NCBI RefSeq assembly: GCF_026745355.1
Contig: NC_079205.1
Coordinates: forward strand, 39,343,056 to 39,407,055
DNA: 64,000 nucleotides
Reading direction: 5' to 3'
Source: Beta vulgaris subsp. vulgaris
Lineage: Eukaryota; Streptophyta; Magnoliopsida; Caryophyllales; Amaranthaceae
The notes under the pieces were generated by a model. The model ran no database searches and was not told the DNA's origin. It worked only from the letters and a program-made list of their open reading frames with translations. This document shows, piece after piece, positions 30,556 through 40,717 of the stretch. Numbering within the stretch: the stretch's first letter is position 1; every line of letters begins with the position of its first letter. The position numbers and the translations under genes were made by a program.

Positions 30556-30758
30556 GAGGTGGTTGTTTTTTGAGTTTTCACAAGGTACGCTCTAAAGGCT
30601 AGTACTGGTAAAAATGGTGAGGGATATAATATCATATGGCAGAACAAAGTTTGATTTGGCGGCAAGCAAATTTGAAGATATAGAAAAGAAGAGGACTGGA
30701 AGTAAATTCACGAGTCCACTTTGCATGATGCATGATATTAAGTTGAGTAATAAAGTAA

Positions 30759-32135
30759 TACTCCCTCCCTTTAATAATGTAAGTCTTGATTATGTTTTAC
30801 AGAGGAATTACTATAAACTGGAATTTTATTTTATTTGAATAAAAGATTCATTTTTATTGGGAAACACTTATATAGTTTTTGTCTTTTTAACAAAAAATAA
30901 AAACTGAACATTAATATTGCATGGTTTACAGGGCCGTTTCTGAACATTATTGGGCCACGGGACAATATGTGAAAATAGCGCTCCATTTAACAAAATATGC
31001 ATGTTTATAGGATAAAAACTATTTGAAAATCGACTAATTCATGTTTATCAACAACTATTTCTTCAAAAGAAAAAACAAATGACTTTTTCATTTTTATATG
31101 ATTAATATATATCTAATATTCACTCCGTCTCAAAAATATTTGAACACATTAGGTCATGTAATGTAAAAAATAAGTTCTATTTTTTTTTTTATCAAATGTT
31201 ATTTTTATTAAAAAAAAGTAGATGTATGTGATAGGAGTTTGTGGGTGTCTTTTATTAAAAGTAAGAGAAATCACATAATAATAGTAGGACCATGCCAAAA
31301 ATAAAAGTGCGTAAAACTGAAATGGAACAAACAAAAAACAAAGTGTTCAGACTATTGTGGGACGGATGAAGAAGCTTTAATAAACTAGATAAACTAATAA
31401 CTTGAAGAATAAAATCAAAAATATATAATATATTTTATCACCCAACACCTATAAAGAATATTAAGAATCTAAGTATTGGCTTTAGGTTGTATACATTATT
31501 TTTTAATAATTTACAATTTTAAGGTATATAAGATATAAAATCATACTAACTAATAAAATAAAATAATATAATATGGTGGTAGAAAGGAAATGAAGAAGTT
31601 GGAAATATTGTAAAAAGAATATAAAAGAAAATAAGGAAAGTAACAACTAACAAAGGAAAACATATTTGCCAATTGTAAAAAGAAAAAGAAAAACAAAACA
31701 AAAAGAAAAAGAAAAGGAAACAAAAAGATAGATAATTGCAATAACAAGATTCGAACGGGTGAAGTCGTGCGCTGTCAACATTCCCACAGAAGCAAACAAC
31801 CACCATCTTTTCAATACAAGACATTTGCATTGCTGTCGCTAGGTTAATTACTTAACCAATTTCACATTTATTGGCCCTGGACAGGCGCATTGCCTGTTCC
31901 GCCCCAGGGCGGGGCCTGATGGTTTAATGTGTAGAGGAGTTCGATAGGGTAAAAAATTTCATTTTATCATTAATAATAGTACATTAGAAGCTGAAATTAT
32001 GAGAATATTTTGGAAATTCAATTATTTTCACGAGGGTATTTTGGGCATTATTTCTTGATTAATAAAAGAAATATGACTTATACTTTGGGATACCTTATAA
32101 GGAAAAAAGACTTACATTATGGGACGGAGAGAGTA
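30759..32135. mobile_element. Stowaway/mariner-like element ends, 1.37 kb
   Basis: CTCCCTCCCTTTAATAATGT plus AAGTCTT starts at 30761. Its inverted partner (AAGACTTACATTATGGGACG plus GAGAGAG) ends at 32133. Both are flanked by TA (30759-30760 and 32134-32135), the target of Tc1/mariner elements. The interior is AT-rich with no transposase. Other insertions lie inside, including the MITE at 31119-31370. It is possible that these are the ends of two separate solo elements, but the long inverted match favours one. Confidence 0.6.
31119..31370. mobile_element. Nested MITE with CTCCGTCTC-type ends
   Basis: The left end TTCACTCCGTCTCA, AAAATATTTGAACAC mirrors the right end GTGTTCAGACTATTGTGGGACGGATGAA with a few mismatches. 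The 252-bp size and AT-rich interior fit a Stowaway-like MITE. A clean TA duplication is not visible at these limits. Confidence 0.65.
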
Positions 32136-32675
32136 ATTATTACTTCGTTTTTTTTTGTTAGAAAGTATCTAATAAATCACAAGTTTTGTAGGGAAGAAAC
32201 TAATAATTTTTTTTGTCTAAAAAGATCTATTAAAATACTTCCGGTTGTTAATAACAACCAGTTTATGAATTTCAGGCCAAAACACCACATTTTGGCTCCA
32301 ACCCAGCTCGAACCATGAAACTGGTGGGTGGGTCGTTAGGCCAAAACTTTTGAGCCCAACCAACGAAAGCCCACTACTAAAATCGTCTAACTCGGTCCAC
32401 GAACTTGATCCAGTCCGACCCATGAACTGAACCAGCCCCCCAGCCCAAGTAATTAATCAGCCAAATTGTGTATATATTAATCAAATTTTATATATTTTTA
32501 TCAAATTGCATATATTATAATTCAATAAAATTCAAAAATAATGAAATTATTCATTAATATTAATATATGTATGTATTTTGATTAATTTTAGTGGTTTTAT
32601 GTAACAATAATAATTGATTCCAATGATTAAATAATTTTGAAAAAAAAAATATCATGCCGGCTCGCCAGCTCGATC
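31371..32675. other. Gene-free AT-rich interval
   Basis: This interval holds the right part of the 1.37-kb element, A-rich tracts at 31610-31735, a short GC-rich patch at 31875-31920 (CGCCCCAGGGCGGGGCC hairpin-like) and AT-rich sequence to 32670. GGTCGGACTGGATC-type sequence near 32400-32425 on the minus strand resembles hAT-type MITE interiors but no ends were found. No gene is seen. Confidence 0.4.
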
Positions 32676-32885
32676 TGTTAAGAGATGGTGTTTAGGAGAA
32701 AATAATAATGTTGTATATTTCACAATCACCTTTACAACCTTATAAAACAACTCCTAAAACCACTTTCCTAAAAGATAGGAAAGTATCTTCCTGTATAACC
32801 TAAAAGATAACAAAAGCATATAACAATATCAGAAAGATATACAAAAGATATACAAGAGAATATAATCACATATATTTCCTTAACA
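32676..32885 (-). repeat. 3' LTR of the copia element
   Basis: The 210-bp LTR runs TGTTAAGAGATGGTG to TTTCCTTAACA on the plus strand. It differs from the right LTR by an extra G near 32687 and one substitution near 32827. Confidence 0.95.
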
Positions 32886-32899
32886 TCCCCCCTCAAGTT
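32886..32899 (-). other. Polypurine tract of the copia element
   Basis: On the minus strand AACTTGAGGGGGGA directly precedes the 3' LTR, the expected priming site for plus-strand DNA. Confidence 0.85.
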
Positions 32900-34900
32900 G
32901 GCGCATGAAGATCACTAATGCCCAACTTGTGAAGAAGAAAACTGAACTGCTGACGACCAAGTGCTTTGGTCAAGATATCAGCTAACTGATGACCCGTAGG
33001 AACATAGGCAGTGGACAAATTTCCAGCCAATAACTCGTCTCGTACAAAATGACAATAAGTCTCAATATGTTTTGTACGATCATGAAACACCGGATTTTTG
33101 GCGATATGCAACACAGACTGACTATCGCAAAACAATCGCATAGGAGAAGAATGAATGACACCAAGGGGCGATAGGATAGACTTTAACCATTTTAGCTCAC
33201 AAGTAGTAATGGCCATAGAACGATATTCGGCCTCCGCCGAAGAACGCAAGACTGTGGGTTGCTTCTTAGTTTTCCAAGAAACTAGAGAACACCCTAAAAA
33301 GACGAGATACCCAGAGAGGGAACGTCGAGTCATAGGACATGCCGCCCAATCACTATCACAATAAGCCATCAAACGCTAGTGGATCGAATTAGGAGGCCCT
33401 GACCCGGGCTTCCTTTAATGTAACGCAAGACCCTAACAGTGGCCTTCCAATGAGAGTCTTGAGGAGCACTAAGAAACTGAGCAAGAGTGTGGACGGCATA
33501 GCTGAGCTCAGGTCGCGTAACGGACAAATAAACCAAACGACCAACAAGCCGGCGATAGCGATCCGGATCGTGCATTGGCGCACCATCCGCGAGGGCCAGG
33601 CGATGATTTTGCTTCATATGTGTATCAATGGGTTTGCACCCTAACATGCCAGACTCAGACAAAACATCAAGAGCATACTTACGTTGAGATAAGAAAATAC
33701 TAGCAGGGCTACGAGCCACCTCAATGCCAAGAAAATACTTCAACACACCCAAATCCTTCATATGAAAGCAAGAGCTTAAATACTGTTTAAAACGAGAAAC
33801 AACAGCAGTAGAAGAACCAGCGATAATTAGATCGTCCACATACACCAACACATGAAGAGAGACACCATCCTTGTTGTAGCTAAACAACGAATAGTCGGAG
33901 TACGACTGAGAAAAACCATACGCCTTTAAGGCACCAGATAATTTGGCAAACCATTGCCGAGGAGCCTGTTTCAGACCATACAGAGACTTTTGCAACTTAC
34001 AGACTTTGCCAGGAGACGAACAAGAATATCTGGGAGGTAACTTCATATACACTTCCTCCTCTAAATCACCATGAAGAAAGGCGTTATGAACATCCATCTG
34101 ATGAATCTCCCAATTATGACAAGCAGCAACAGCTAATAGAATTCGAACAGTGCCCATTTTAGCAACAGGGGAAAATGTTTCATTATAATCGATGCCAGCA
34201 ACCTGTCGATTACTATGTACCACCAAGCGGCCCTTCAAGCGCCCAACCGAACCATCTGCAGAGTATTTGATTTTATAAATCCATCCGCTGCTAATAGCAC
34301 GTTTGCTAGGTGGCAGATCAACCAAACGCCACGTCTCATTTCGTTCAAGAGCCGCAATCTCCTCACTCATAGCTTGACGCCATCCCGGATCTAACATAGC
34401 TTCCCGGAAGGATTGAGGCTCAACCCCTTTAGTCACAGCTGCTAAGAAACACCGATGTCTAACAGAAAAAGAATTATAATCAACACAACAAGCTATATCA
34501 AAAGGAGTACCTGACGAACATGAAGAAGACGGAAGAGCAGTTGAAGAAGGGGGGTCTATATTTTTCAGAACAATAGTATTCGTAACATAGTCACGAAGCT
34601 TGACGACGGAGTTTTAGTGTGACGACCTCGGCCCAAATCTGTGGGACCGACAACAGCCAAAGGCTCACGAGCAAGATCGGGAGAAGATGGAACAACCGAA
34701 GTATCACAATGAAAGTCACCAATACGCACCGTAGTGGGCGACGAAGGTCCAACTGACGGCTCAGAGGTAGATGGGAGCTGCCCAGCAGCCACGGGCGTCG
34801 AAACCGGGCAATCCAAAGCCTGTGACATATCATAAGCATCATCCCAAACTGTAGGAAGTGCAAGATAGGAATCCCATTATTGTCGAGCATGCTCAGAGAG
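32893..34900 (-). pseudogene. Copia reverse transcriptase and RNase H
   Basis: The RT frame (33369-34436) is complete: WRQAMSEEIAALERNETW, GWIYKIKYSADGSVGRLKGR, NETFSPVAKMGTVRILLAV, HQMDVHNAFLHGDLEEEVYM, the catalytic YVDDLIIAG and LGVLKYFLGIEV. RNase H follows in another frame (32893-33372) with [31 protein letters not shown] and LADILTKAL. The frame change near 33370 and breaks upstream (near 34440-34560 and 34828-34877) mean two or more small lesions disrupt the polyprotein. All catalytic motifs remain. The product copies element RNA into DNA. Confidence 0.92.
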
Positions 34901-36565
34901 AGAATCCACATACGGAAAACAATTCTCAAAAAATTGCACATCTCGACTGATAAAATACTCATGAGATTCCAAATCAAAAAGACGCCAACCTTTTTTACCA
35001 TACGGATACCCAACAAAAATACAACGGCAAGACTTAGAATCCAACTTATCTTTACGACCACGATTAACTGCATAACTTAAACACCCAAAAGTGTGAACAT
35101 CAGCATAAGTAGGAGGAACACCATATAGACACTCATAAGGAGATTTACCATTTAACACAGGCGTGGGAGTAAGATTAATAAGATGAGCCGCCGTCAAGGC
35201 ACACTCACCCCAAAAAGACTTAGGCAACCGGGCCTGAAAACGTAAAGCACGCGACACATTAAGAAGGTGACGATGCTTACGCTCAACACGACCATTCTGC
35301 TGGGCTGTATCAACACAACTAGTTTGGTGCAAAATGCCTTTGCGAGCAAAGAAACTATGTAAACTTAGAAACTCCTGACTATTGTCACTCCGTAACACTT
35401 TAAGTTTCTTATTAAATTGAGTTTTGACCATAGCATAAAAATTTTTAATAAGTTGTGCCACCTCATACTTGTCAAGCATAAGAAAAATCCAAGTAGCCCC
35501 AGAACAATCATCAACAATGGTAAGAAAATAACGGGCACCACAACTAGCTGGAATTTTATTTGGACCCCAAATGTCACAATGTATCAAATCAAACACATTT
35601 GCAGCCTTATGATTACTTAAAGAAAAGGAATTACGGGGTTGCTTTCCCATAAAACATATTTGACAATCAAAATCACAATGTGTATTATGCAGACCAGCTA
35701 AACCAGGTAAACAAGAAATGACTTTGAGAGACGGATGACCGAGACGACGATGCCAGAGTAAACTAGTACCATCAACTTGCACCACTTTATTTGCATAACA
35801 CCTTGAATCACGAACTGAAAAATAAATATAGACCCCGTTAGACTGCACTCCCGCTCCAATCAGGTTCGTCAAAGTGAGGTCCTGTATATAACACAGCTTA
35901 TTAGTGAAGAGAACAATTAATTTCTGTTTATAAAGTAATTGAGATACATACATCAAATTACAATCAAGAGCGGGAACGTAGAGAACATCTTCCAGTGTTA
36001 TTTCTTTCGACACAACAATCGTACCCTTTTTAGTTGCAAGAGTGGTTTTGCCATTAGGTAAACCAACATGGGAAGAAATATTACACATATTGGAAAATAA
36101 TTGAAGATTACCAGCCATATGATGGGAAGCCCCAGAATCAATTATCCAACTTTTAGAATCAAACATACCAGTGAATTTTTCTGTGGAAGATGATGAATTA
36201 ACCCCTTTAAGAGCACCTATAAGTTGTTGCCATTGAGCATCAGTAAGAGTAGGGGAAAGAGCACGATCAGTGTCATCCACAGAAGATGTCTCACGAGGAC
36301 TGTGAGTAGTGTTGCCGACAAAAACACCGCGGCCACCCGAACGACCTCCACGTCCACCGCGAGCGCCCAAACGACCACCACGGCCTCCCTTGCGATCAGG
36401 CCAACCAATGAGCCCGTAGCACCGTTCTTTAACATGACCCGTACGGCCACAGTGAGTACACACACGAGCATCACCTGCTACTGGACCCGGTACACCCGAT
36501 AGATTGGCAGAAGCATTAAAACCGACCGCATCAGGTCGAACACCATCATGAGCCTCCGAGACCAA
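34877..36565 (-). CDS. Copia Gag zinc knuckle, protease and integrase
   Basis: This 562-codon open frame carries, in order, a CCHC knuckle (CTHCGRTGHVKERC, about residues 36-49), a glycine/arginine-rich stretch, the protease active site WIIDSGASHHMAG, a GAG-pre-integrase domain (LLWHRRLGHPSLKVI), and the integrase core. The integrase catalytic triad is visible as D in FLTIVDDCSGATW, D in KVLRSDNSQEF and E in NGRVERKHRHLL. It ends in a stop near 34877, before the reverse transcriptase. A stop near 36565 separates it from upstream Gag. The domains are otherwise undamaged, in line with the young LTRs. Confidence 0.9.
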   Translation of the reverse strand: MVSEAHDGVRPDAVGFNASANLSGVPGPVAGDARVCTHCGRTGHVKERCYGLIGWPDRKGGRGGRLGARGGRGGRSGGRGVFVGNTTHSPRETSSVDDTDRALSPTLTDAQWQQLIGALKGVNSSSSTEKFTGMFDSKSWIIDSGASHHMAGNLQLFSNMCNISSHVGLPNGKTTLATKKGTIVVSKEITLEDVLYVPALDCNLMYVSQLLYKQKLIVLFTNKLCYIQDLTLTNLIGAGVQSNGVYIYFSVRDSRCYANKVVQVDGTSLLWHRRLGHPSLKVISCLPGLAGLHNTHCDFDCQICFMGKQPRNSFSLSNHKAANVFDLIHCDIWGPNKIPASCGARYFLTIVDDCSGATWIFLMLDKYEVAQLIKNFYAMVKTQFNKKLKVLRSDNSQEFLSLHSFFARKGILHQTSCVDTAQQNGRVERKHRHLLNVSRALRFQARLPKSFWGECALTAAHLINLTPTPVLNGKSPYECLYGVPPTYADVHTFGCLSYAVNRGRKDKLDSKSCRCIFVGYPYGKKGWRLFDLESHEYFISRDVQFFENCFPYVDSLSEHARQ

Positions 36566-37248
36566 TTATTTCCGTTCATCGGAAATAATTTTGGCATATG
36601 CGACATTAAGAGAGGGCAGGGGGTCCTGCATTAACAAGCCAGAGACCAAAGTACCAAACTTTTTTGGTTCTAAACCTAAACAAAATTGATGGAGGTGTTC
36701 GAGTTCTTGCAAACGAACATACTCAGAGGCAGCTGAGCATATACAAATCGGCAGCTTACAATAACTTAATAACTCATCCTGTAATTGGCGCAATTCACCA
36801 AAGAAAACAGCCACAGACCTACCGTTTTGACGACAATCGCGTATTTGATTTTTTAATTCAAGTATACGAGGACCATTGCCAAGAGAATAATGGTCACGTA
36901 AATCATCCCATAAGGACTTAACATTATCAGGGAAACGCATAGTAGATCGGACAGACACATCTAACGTATTAAAAATCCACGCGACTAACATAGAATTGAC
37001 TATACCCCATTAGAAAAATCGGGAGATTTGGAATCGGGTACCTGAATAGTGCCGTCAATGAAACCAAGCTTGTTTTTGGCACGCAGATTGTTGCCTAGTG
37101 AACGAGACCAAGCTTCATAATTATCTCCGGTCAACAGAATAGGGCTGATAACCGCTCCCGTACCATTACTCGGGTGCAAATAATACTCAGTAAAGGGCTC
37201 ATAACGAGAACCGTTTGGACTTTCAACTTCGCTGTTCTTGTCCGTCAT
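36566..37248 (-). pseudogene. Copia Gag N-terminal region
   Basis: The likely start is the ATG at 37248 (MTDKNSEVESPNGSRYEPFT); the longer frame upstream begins in the leader. It shows the copia Gag features YYLHPSNGTGAVISPILLTG and NYEAWSRSL. A one-base shift near 37003 carries the protein into the 36566-36991 frame (DVSVRSTMRFPDNVKSLWDD, then GRSVAVFFGELRQLQDELL). A TAA at about 36564-36566 separates it from the zinc-knuckle part. Two small lesions thus split Gag. Confidence 0.88.
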
Positions 37249-37363
37249 GGTTACAGTGAAGAACAACAGCAGCGAAATAAACGCAGCTGAACAAACAAAC
37301 CAGAAGACCACAATGGCCACGAAGAAGGTGATCGGAAAAAAAAAACGCCCTAGGAAAGAGAGG

Positions 37364-37372
37364 CTGATACCA
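37364..37372 (-). other. Primer-binding site of the copia element
   Basis: The minus strand reads TGGTATCAG immediately inside the 5' LTR, complementary to the 3' end of initiator tRNA-Met. Confidence 0.9.
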
Positions 37373-37581
37373 TGTTAAGAGATGTGTTTAGGAGAAAATA
37401 ATAATGTTGTATATTTCACAATCACCTTTACAACCTTATAAAACAACTCCTAAAACCACTTTCCTAAAAGATAGGAAAGTATCTTCCTGTATAACCTAAA
37501 AGATAACAAAAGCATATAACGATATCAGAAAGATATACAAAAGATATACAAGAGAATATAATCACATATATTTCCTTAACA
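37373..37581 (-). repeat. 5' LTR of the copia element
   Basis: The 209-bp LTR runs TGTTAAGAGATGTG to CCTTAACA, followed by the target duplication CGATC. It is nearly identical to the LTR at 32676-32885. Confidence 0.95.
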
Positions 37582-37586
37582 CGATC

Positions 37587-37789
37587 CAGCCCACTAGGCC
37601 TATGAAGCGCCAGAACCGCTCTACGAATAGTGAAAATCGGTAACAGACCGGTATGGACCAAGATTTTTCAGGTCGTGGACCAGGACGCCCAAACCGTGAA
37701 TTTCACTGTTCTGGGCCGTGAGATCTCTGCCCTGCTCGCTAGGGCTTGCGGACCAGTACGCCCAACCCACAACAGTGACCATCTCCACT
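37587..37789. other. Short gene-free interval
   Basis: A GC-balanced stretch between the copia target duplication and the copia RNase H scrap. It contains CCAGCCCACTAGGCC-type sequence like that at 32290-32440 on the other side of the copia insertion, consistent with a single older hAT-type repeat that the copia element split. Confidence 0.4.
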
Positions 37790-38330
37790 TCAGCTCCAAA
37801 TTTTCAGTTGTAACCATATCACGTATAAAGTGATACCGAATATCAATTTTTTGCTGTGGAAAGCTGATTTTTTTGCCATAGATATGGTTGCCTTATTGTC
37901 ACTGAAAACATCAGTTGTAGATACTTGTTGTTGATGAAGGTCAATTAACACTCTCCTTAGCCACACAACTTGGCAAGCTGATGCAGCTGCAACCACATAC
38001 TTAGCTTCTGTCGATGACAATGCTGTAAGTTCTTGCTTCTTTGACTTCTAGGAAATGACACCCGATCCTAGGGAGAAAACATATCCATAAGTGTTTTTTG
38101 TTCCTTCCAAACATCCAACCCACTCACTATATGTGAATCCAAATAACTTGAAATTTGATGCTTTTGCGTACAAAATTCCAAAACTAGTTGTTTAAGTAAT
38201 ATAACATAAATCTCTCTTTGTAGCTCCAAGATGATGCATTGTCGGATTATGCATGAACCCAAAAATAACACTTATAGGAAATTAAATGCTATATCTGGTC
38301 TTATATGAGACAGTTAGTTTCGCCCACTAA
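37790..38330 (-). pseudogene. Copia RNase H and RT C-terminal scrap
   Basis: The frame 37790-38020 gives SSTEAKYVVAAASACQVVWL and then TTDVFSDNKATISMAKKSAF, the copia RNase H region. Upstream on the minus strand (38068-38271) is a degenerate piece with GLDVWKEQKTL-like sequence, corresponding to the conserved region just before RNase H. No LTRs are associated. It is older than and unrelated to the complete copia element to its left. Confidence 0.75.
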
Positions 38331-38421
38331 CCAAACTTCTAAAATATTTTGAACTTTCCAAATCCGTAGGATGGTTTTATGGATTTTTCACTAGTTACCC
38401 CTGAGGTTTCACGTAACGCAC

Positions 38422-40073
38422 CAGCACTAGTAGAATAAATGTTATTTGCTGCGGTTTTACCTATACGCAGCAATATAATAGGCAAAAAGAAAAGAAAAAA
38501 TAGAAATTGACAATGTTGCTGTGGTTCCCGCCCAAAACCGCACCAATATTATCTAACGGATACCTTTTAAAATAAAGTGGGGCCTTGAACAACAAATACT
38601 GCCGCGGTTACCACGTAGGACCGCAGCAATATATTAAAAAAATATTTTTTTTTAATATATTGCTGCGGTCCTACGTGAAAACCGCAGCAATATTAGTTGG
38701 CAAAAAAATTAAACCGGCTCCTCACATACTCTCTCACACTCTCTCACTACTTCACGACATTCTCTTATAAACCAAAACCTATACTCTCACGCCTCCTTCA
38801 CTTCATGCCTCCCTCACAACTCACTCCTGCGCCTCCCTCGCTAAACCCTAAACGGAAAAAACAGATCTGACCTCTCTGTTGTGATCTCTCTCCTCAATCA
38901 GATCTTCTTTGTGTATAATGGCGGCCATTCTTCGTCGTTCGTCGTTTCTTCCTTCTTCATCGTTCCTCGTTCTTCGTCGTTGCTATCCATCAACCGTGCA
39001 TCTTCGTCGTTCGTCGTTTCGTCCTTCTTCGTCGTTCCTCTCCATCAACCGTGCATCTTCGTCGTTCTTATTTAATGGCGGCCGTTCTTCATCAGTCTTA
39101 GTTGGTCGTTCTTCCTCCTTTCAGATCTATCTTCGTCGACCGTTCTTCCTTCTTCGTCATTTTTGGTTTGTCGTTTCGTTTCGTCGGCTCGAAGACTGGA
39201 CTACTCAATACTCCGTCGTCGTTTTTTTTTCGTTTTTTTTTTTCGTTCTTTCGTGACTGGTTGGTTCGCATCGTCGAGAAACATTAGTGGTTTTTGAATC
39301 GTCCTTCATCAATGGGTTTCAATTTTTCAGATCTGGTTCTCAAGGTTGAGACGCGAGCCGCGAGAAACGATTTTTTTTTATTTTCTTTTGAGAAAAGAGT
39401 GGTTGTTCGAGCCATTAATTTTTTTTTTCATTTTTTTTTAGATCTGTTTGTGATTTTTCGTTTTAGGAATTTTTTTTTCATTTTTTTTAGATCTATTCCT
39501 ATTAGCTGCTTCTTTAGTGCAGGCTCAACTCTGTTTGTAGTTCTTTTGATTTTTTTTTATATTTTTCGTTTTTTAAGATCAGATTTCTATTTTTTGTTTT
39601 TATTATAATTTTTGTAATTAGTCATTAAGTTGTAATAGTTTCTATCTTTAAATTTTAATAAGATTCATGTCATTTCATTTCCGGTTTATTTGCGAATTTG
39701 GTGGATAGTGGATGGGTTAGTGGCATGGTTTTAATCTTTCAAATTTAATTGCAAAATTCCAAAAAAAAAAAAAATTTAACTTGGCAAGGACATATTGCTG
39801 CGATTTTGGGAAACAACCTCAACAATAGGCCAAGCTATTGCTGCGGTTTCTAGCCAAAACCGCAGCAATACGTTGTACGTTTTTAATAAAAAATAAATAT
39901 ATTGCTGCGGTTTTACCCAAAAACCGCAGCAATATGTTCAAATATTGCTGCGGTTTAAAACCGCAACAATATAATTATTACCTATTGCTGCCCCCTTAAT
40001 TGCTGCGCGCCCAAAATCGCAGCAATAAGCCACTTTTTGACCGCAGCAATAAGAATTTGTTCTACTAGTGCAG
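38422..40073 (+). mobile_element. Complete non-autonomous CACTA element (TGCTGCGG family)
   Basis: The termini are CACTAGTAGAATAAAT (from 38425) and ATTTGTTCTACTAGTG (to 40070). A perfect 3-bp target duplication, CAG, lies at 38422-38424 and 40071-40073. Subterminal regions carry many TTGCTGCGGTTTT and AACCGCAGCAAT motifs in both orientations (38446-38700 and 39790-40055). The interior has a CTCTCTCACA leader, AAACCCTAAACG near 38845, a TTCGTCGTTCGTCG-rich coding-like section (38930-39290) and a T-rich tail. The frames there are low-complexity. No transposase is present, so it depends on one supplied elsewhere. Confidence 0.95.
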
Positions 40074-40717
40074 GTACCCTTGTTGTTTCAGAAATGCACC
40101 AGATGCCCTTGTGATTTGCATAAAATGCACCAAATACCCTTAATGACTAAATGTGTTAAGTTTCCGTTAGTTTTATTTACCATTTTGTCATTATTGACCC
40201 ATAACCCTAAAATCTAACCCTAATATTAACCCCTTAACCCTCCTCCACCAACCCAGCAGCCAGTCCTCCTCCCCCACCACCCTAGTCTCTAGCAGCCCCC
40301 TCTTCCTCAACCCCCGTTGCAGCCCCCCTATCCCACCACCCTATTCCCCAGCAACCCTCGTCCTCCCTTACCCCTACCCCGTAGTAGCCCCCATTCAGCC
40401 CCGCAACAATTAGAAAGACAGAAAAAGTGATTGCGGGTCGGTTGGTTCAACTCGACGAGGGTGGGGGACATTCAACAGAAATCGACGGGGGTGAGGGGAA
40501 CGGGGGTGGGGGCTGTTGGGGGGTGGGGTGGCGTGGGGCAATCGACGGGGGAAAGGGGCTGCGGGGGTGTGGTTGGGGTGGTGGGCTGCTGCGGAGGGTG
40601 GGGAGGGGGAGGGGAAGTGGTGACGGTTGGGTGGTGGTGGGGTTAGGGTTTGAAGTTAGGGGGTTAAGGTTAGGTTAGGGTTTGAATTTAGGGGGTTAGT
40701 GTTAGGATAGGGTTAGA
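40074..40717. repeat. C-rich then G-rich inverted stretch with telomere-like motifs
   Basis: After an AC-rich start (CACCAGATGCCC, CACCAAATACCC), 40192-40400 is C-rich (AACCCTAAAATCTAACCCTA, CAGCAGCCAGTCC). From 40432-40717 it is G-rich (GGGGCTGTTGGGG, GGGTTAGGGTTTG). The two halves are loosely inverted, as in a foldback or Mutator-like terminal region. The CACTA at 38425-40070 sits inside its left part, since 38380-38424 (GTTACCCCTGAGG) continues the same style. The plus-strand frames at 40427-40678 are glycine-rich products of this composition, not a gene. The right end is cut by the chromovirus LTR. Confidence 0.55.

Larger units (their letters stand above)
32671..37586 (-). mobile_element. 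Copia element (Ale/Retrofit-like), nearly complete, minus strand
   Basis: LTRs of 210 and 209 bp (32676-32885 and 37373-37581) run TGTTAAG to CTTAACA and are flanked by a perfect 5-bp target duplication, CGATC (32671-32675 and 37582-37586). The primer site (37364-37372) and polypurine tract (32886-32899) are intact. Gag, protease, integrase, reverse transcriptase and RNase H occur in the copia order. I count one substitution and one one-base indel between LTRs, so it inserted very recently. Small LTRs and the domain sequences suggest the Ale/Retrofit group. A few stops and frameshifts interrupt the polyprotein. Confidence 0.95.

Noticed and set aside
30929..31882. A hAT-like element with CAGGGCC ends
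   Set aside because: Only about seven bases match between the proposed ends and no 8-bp duplication is seen.
40427..40678. Glycine-rich plus-strand ORFs
   Set aside because: They arise from G-rich low-complexity sequence in several frames at once, with no domain or gene context.
40630..40717. Interstitial telomere array
   Set aside because: GGGTTAGGGTTT-like motifs are irregular and interrupted; they are better explained as part of the C-rich/G-rich inverted repeat.
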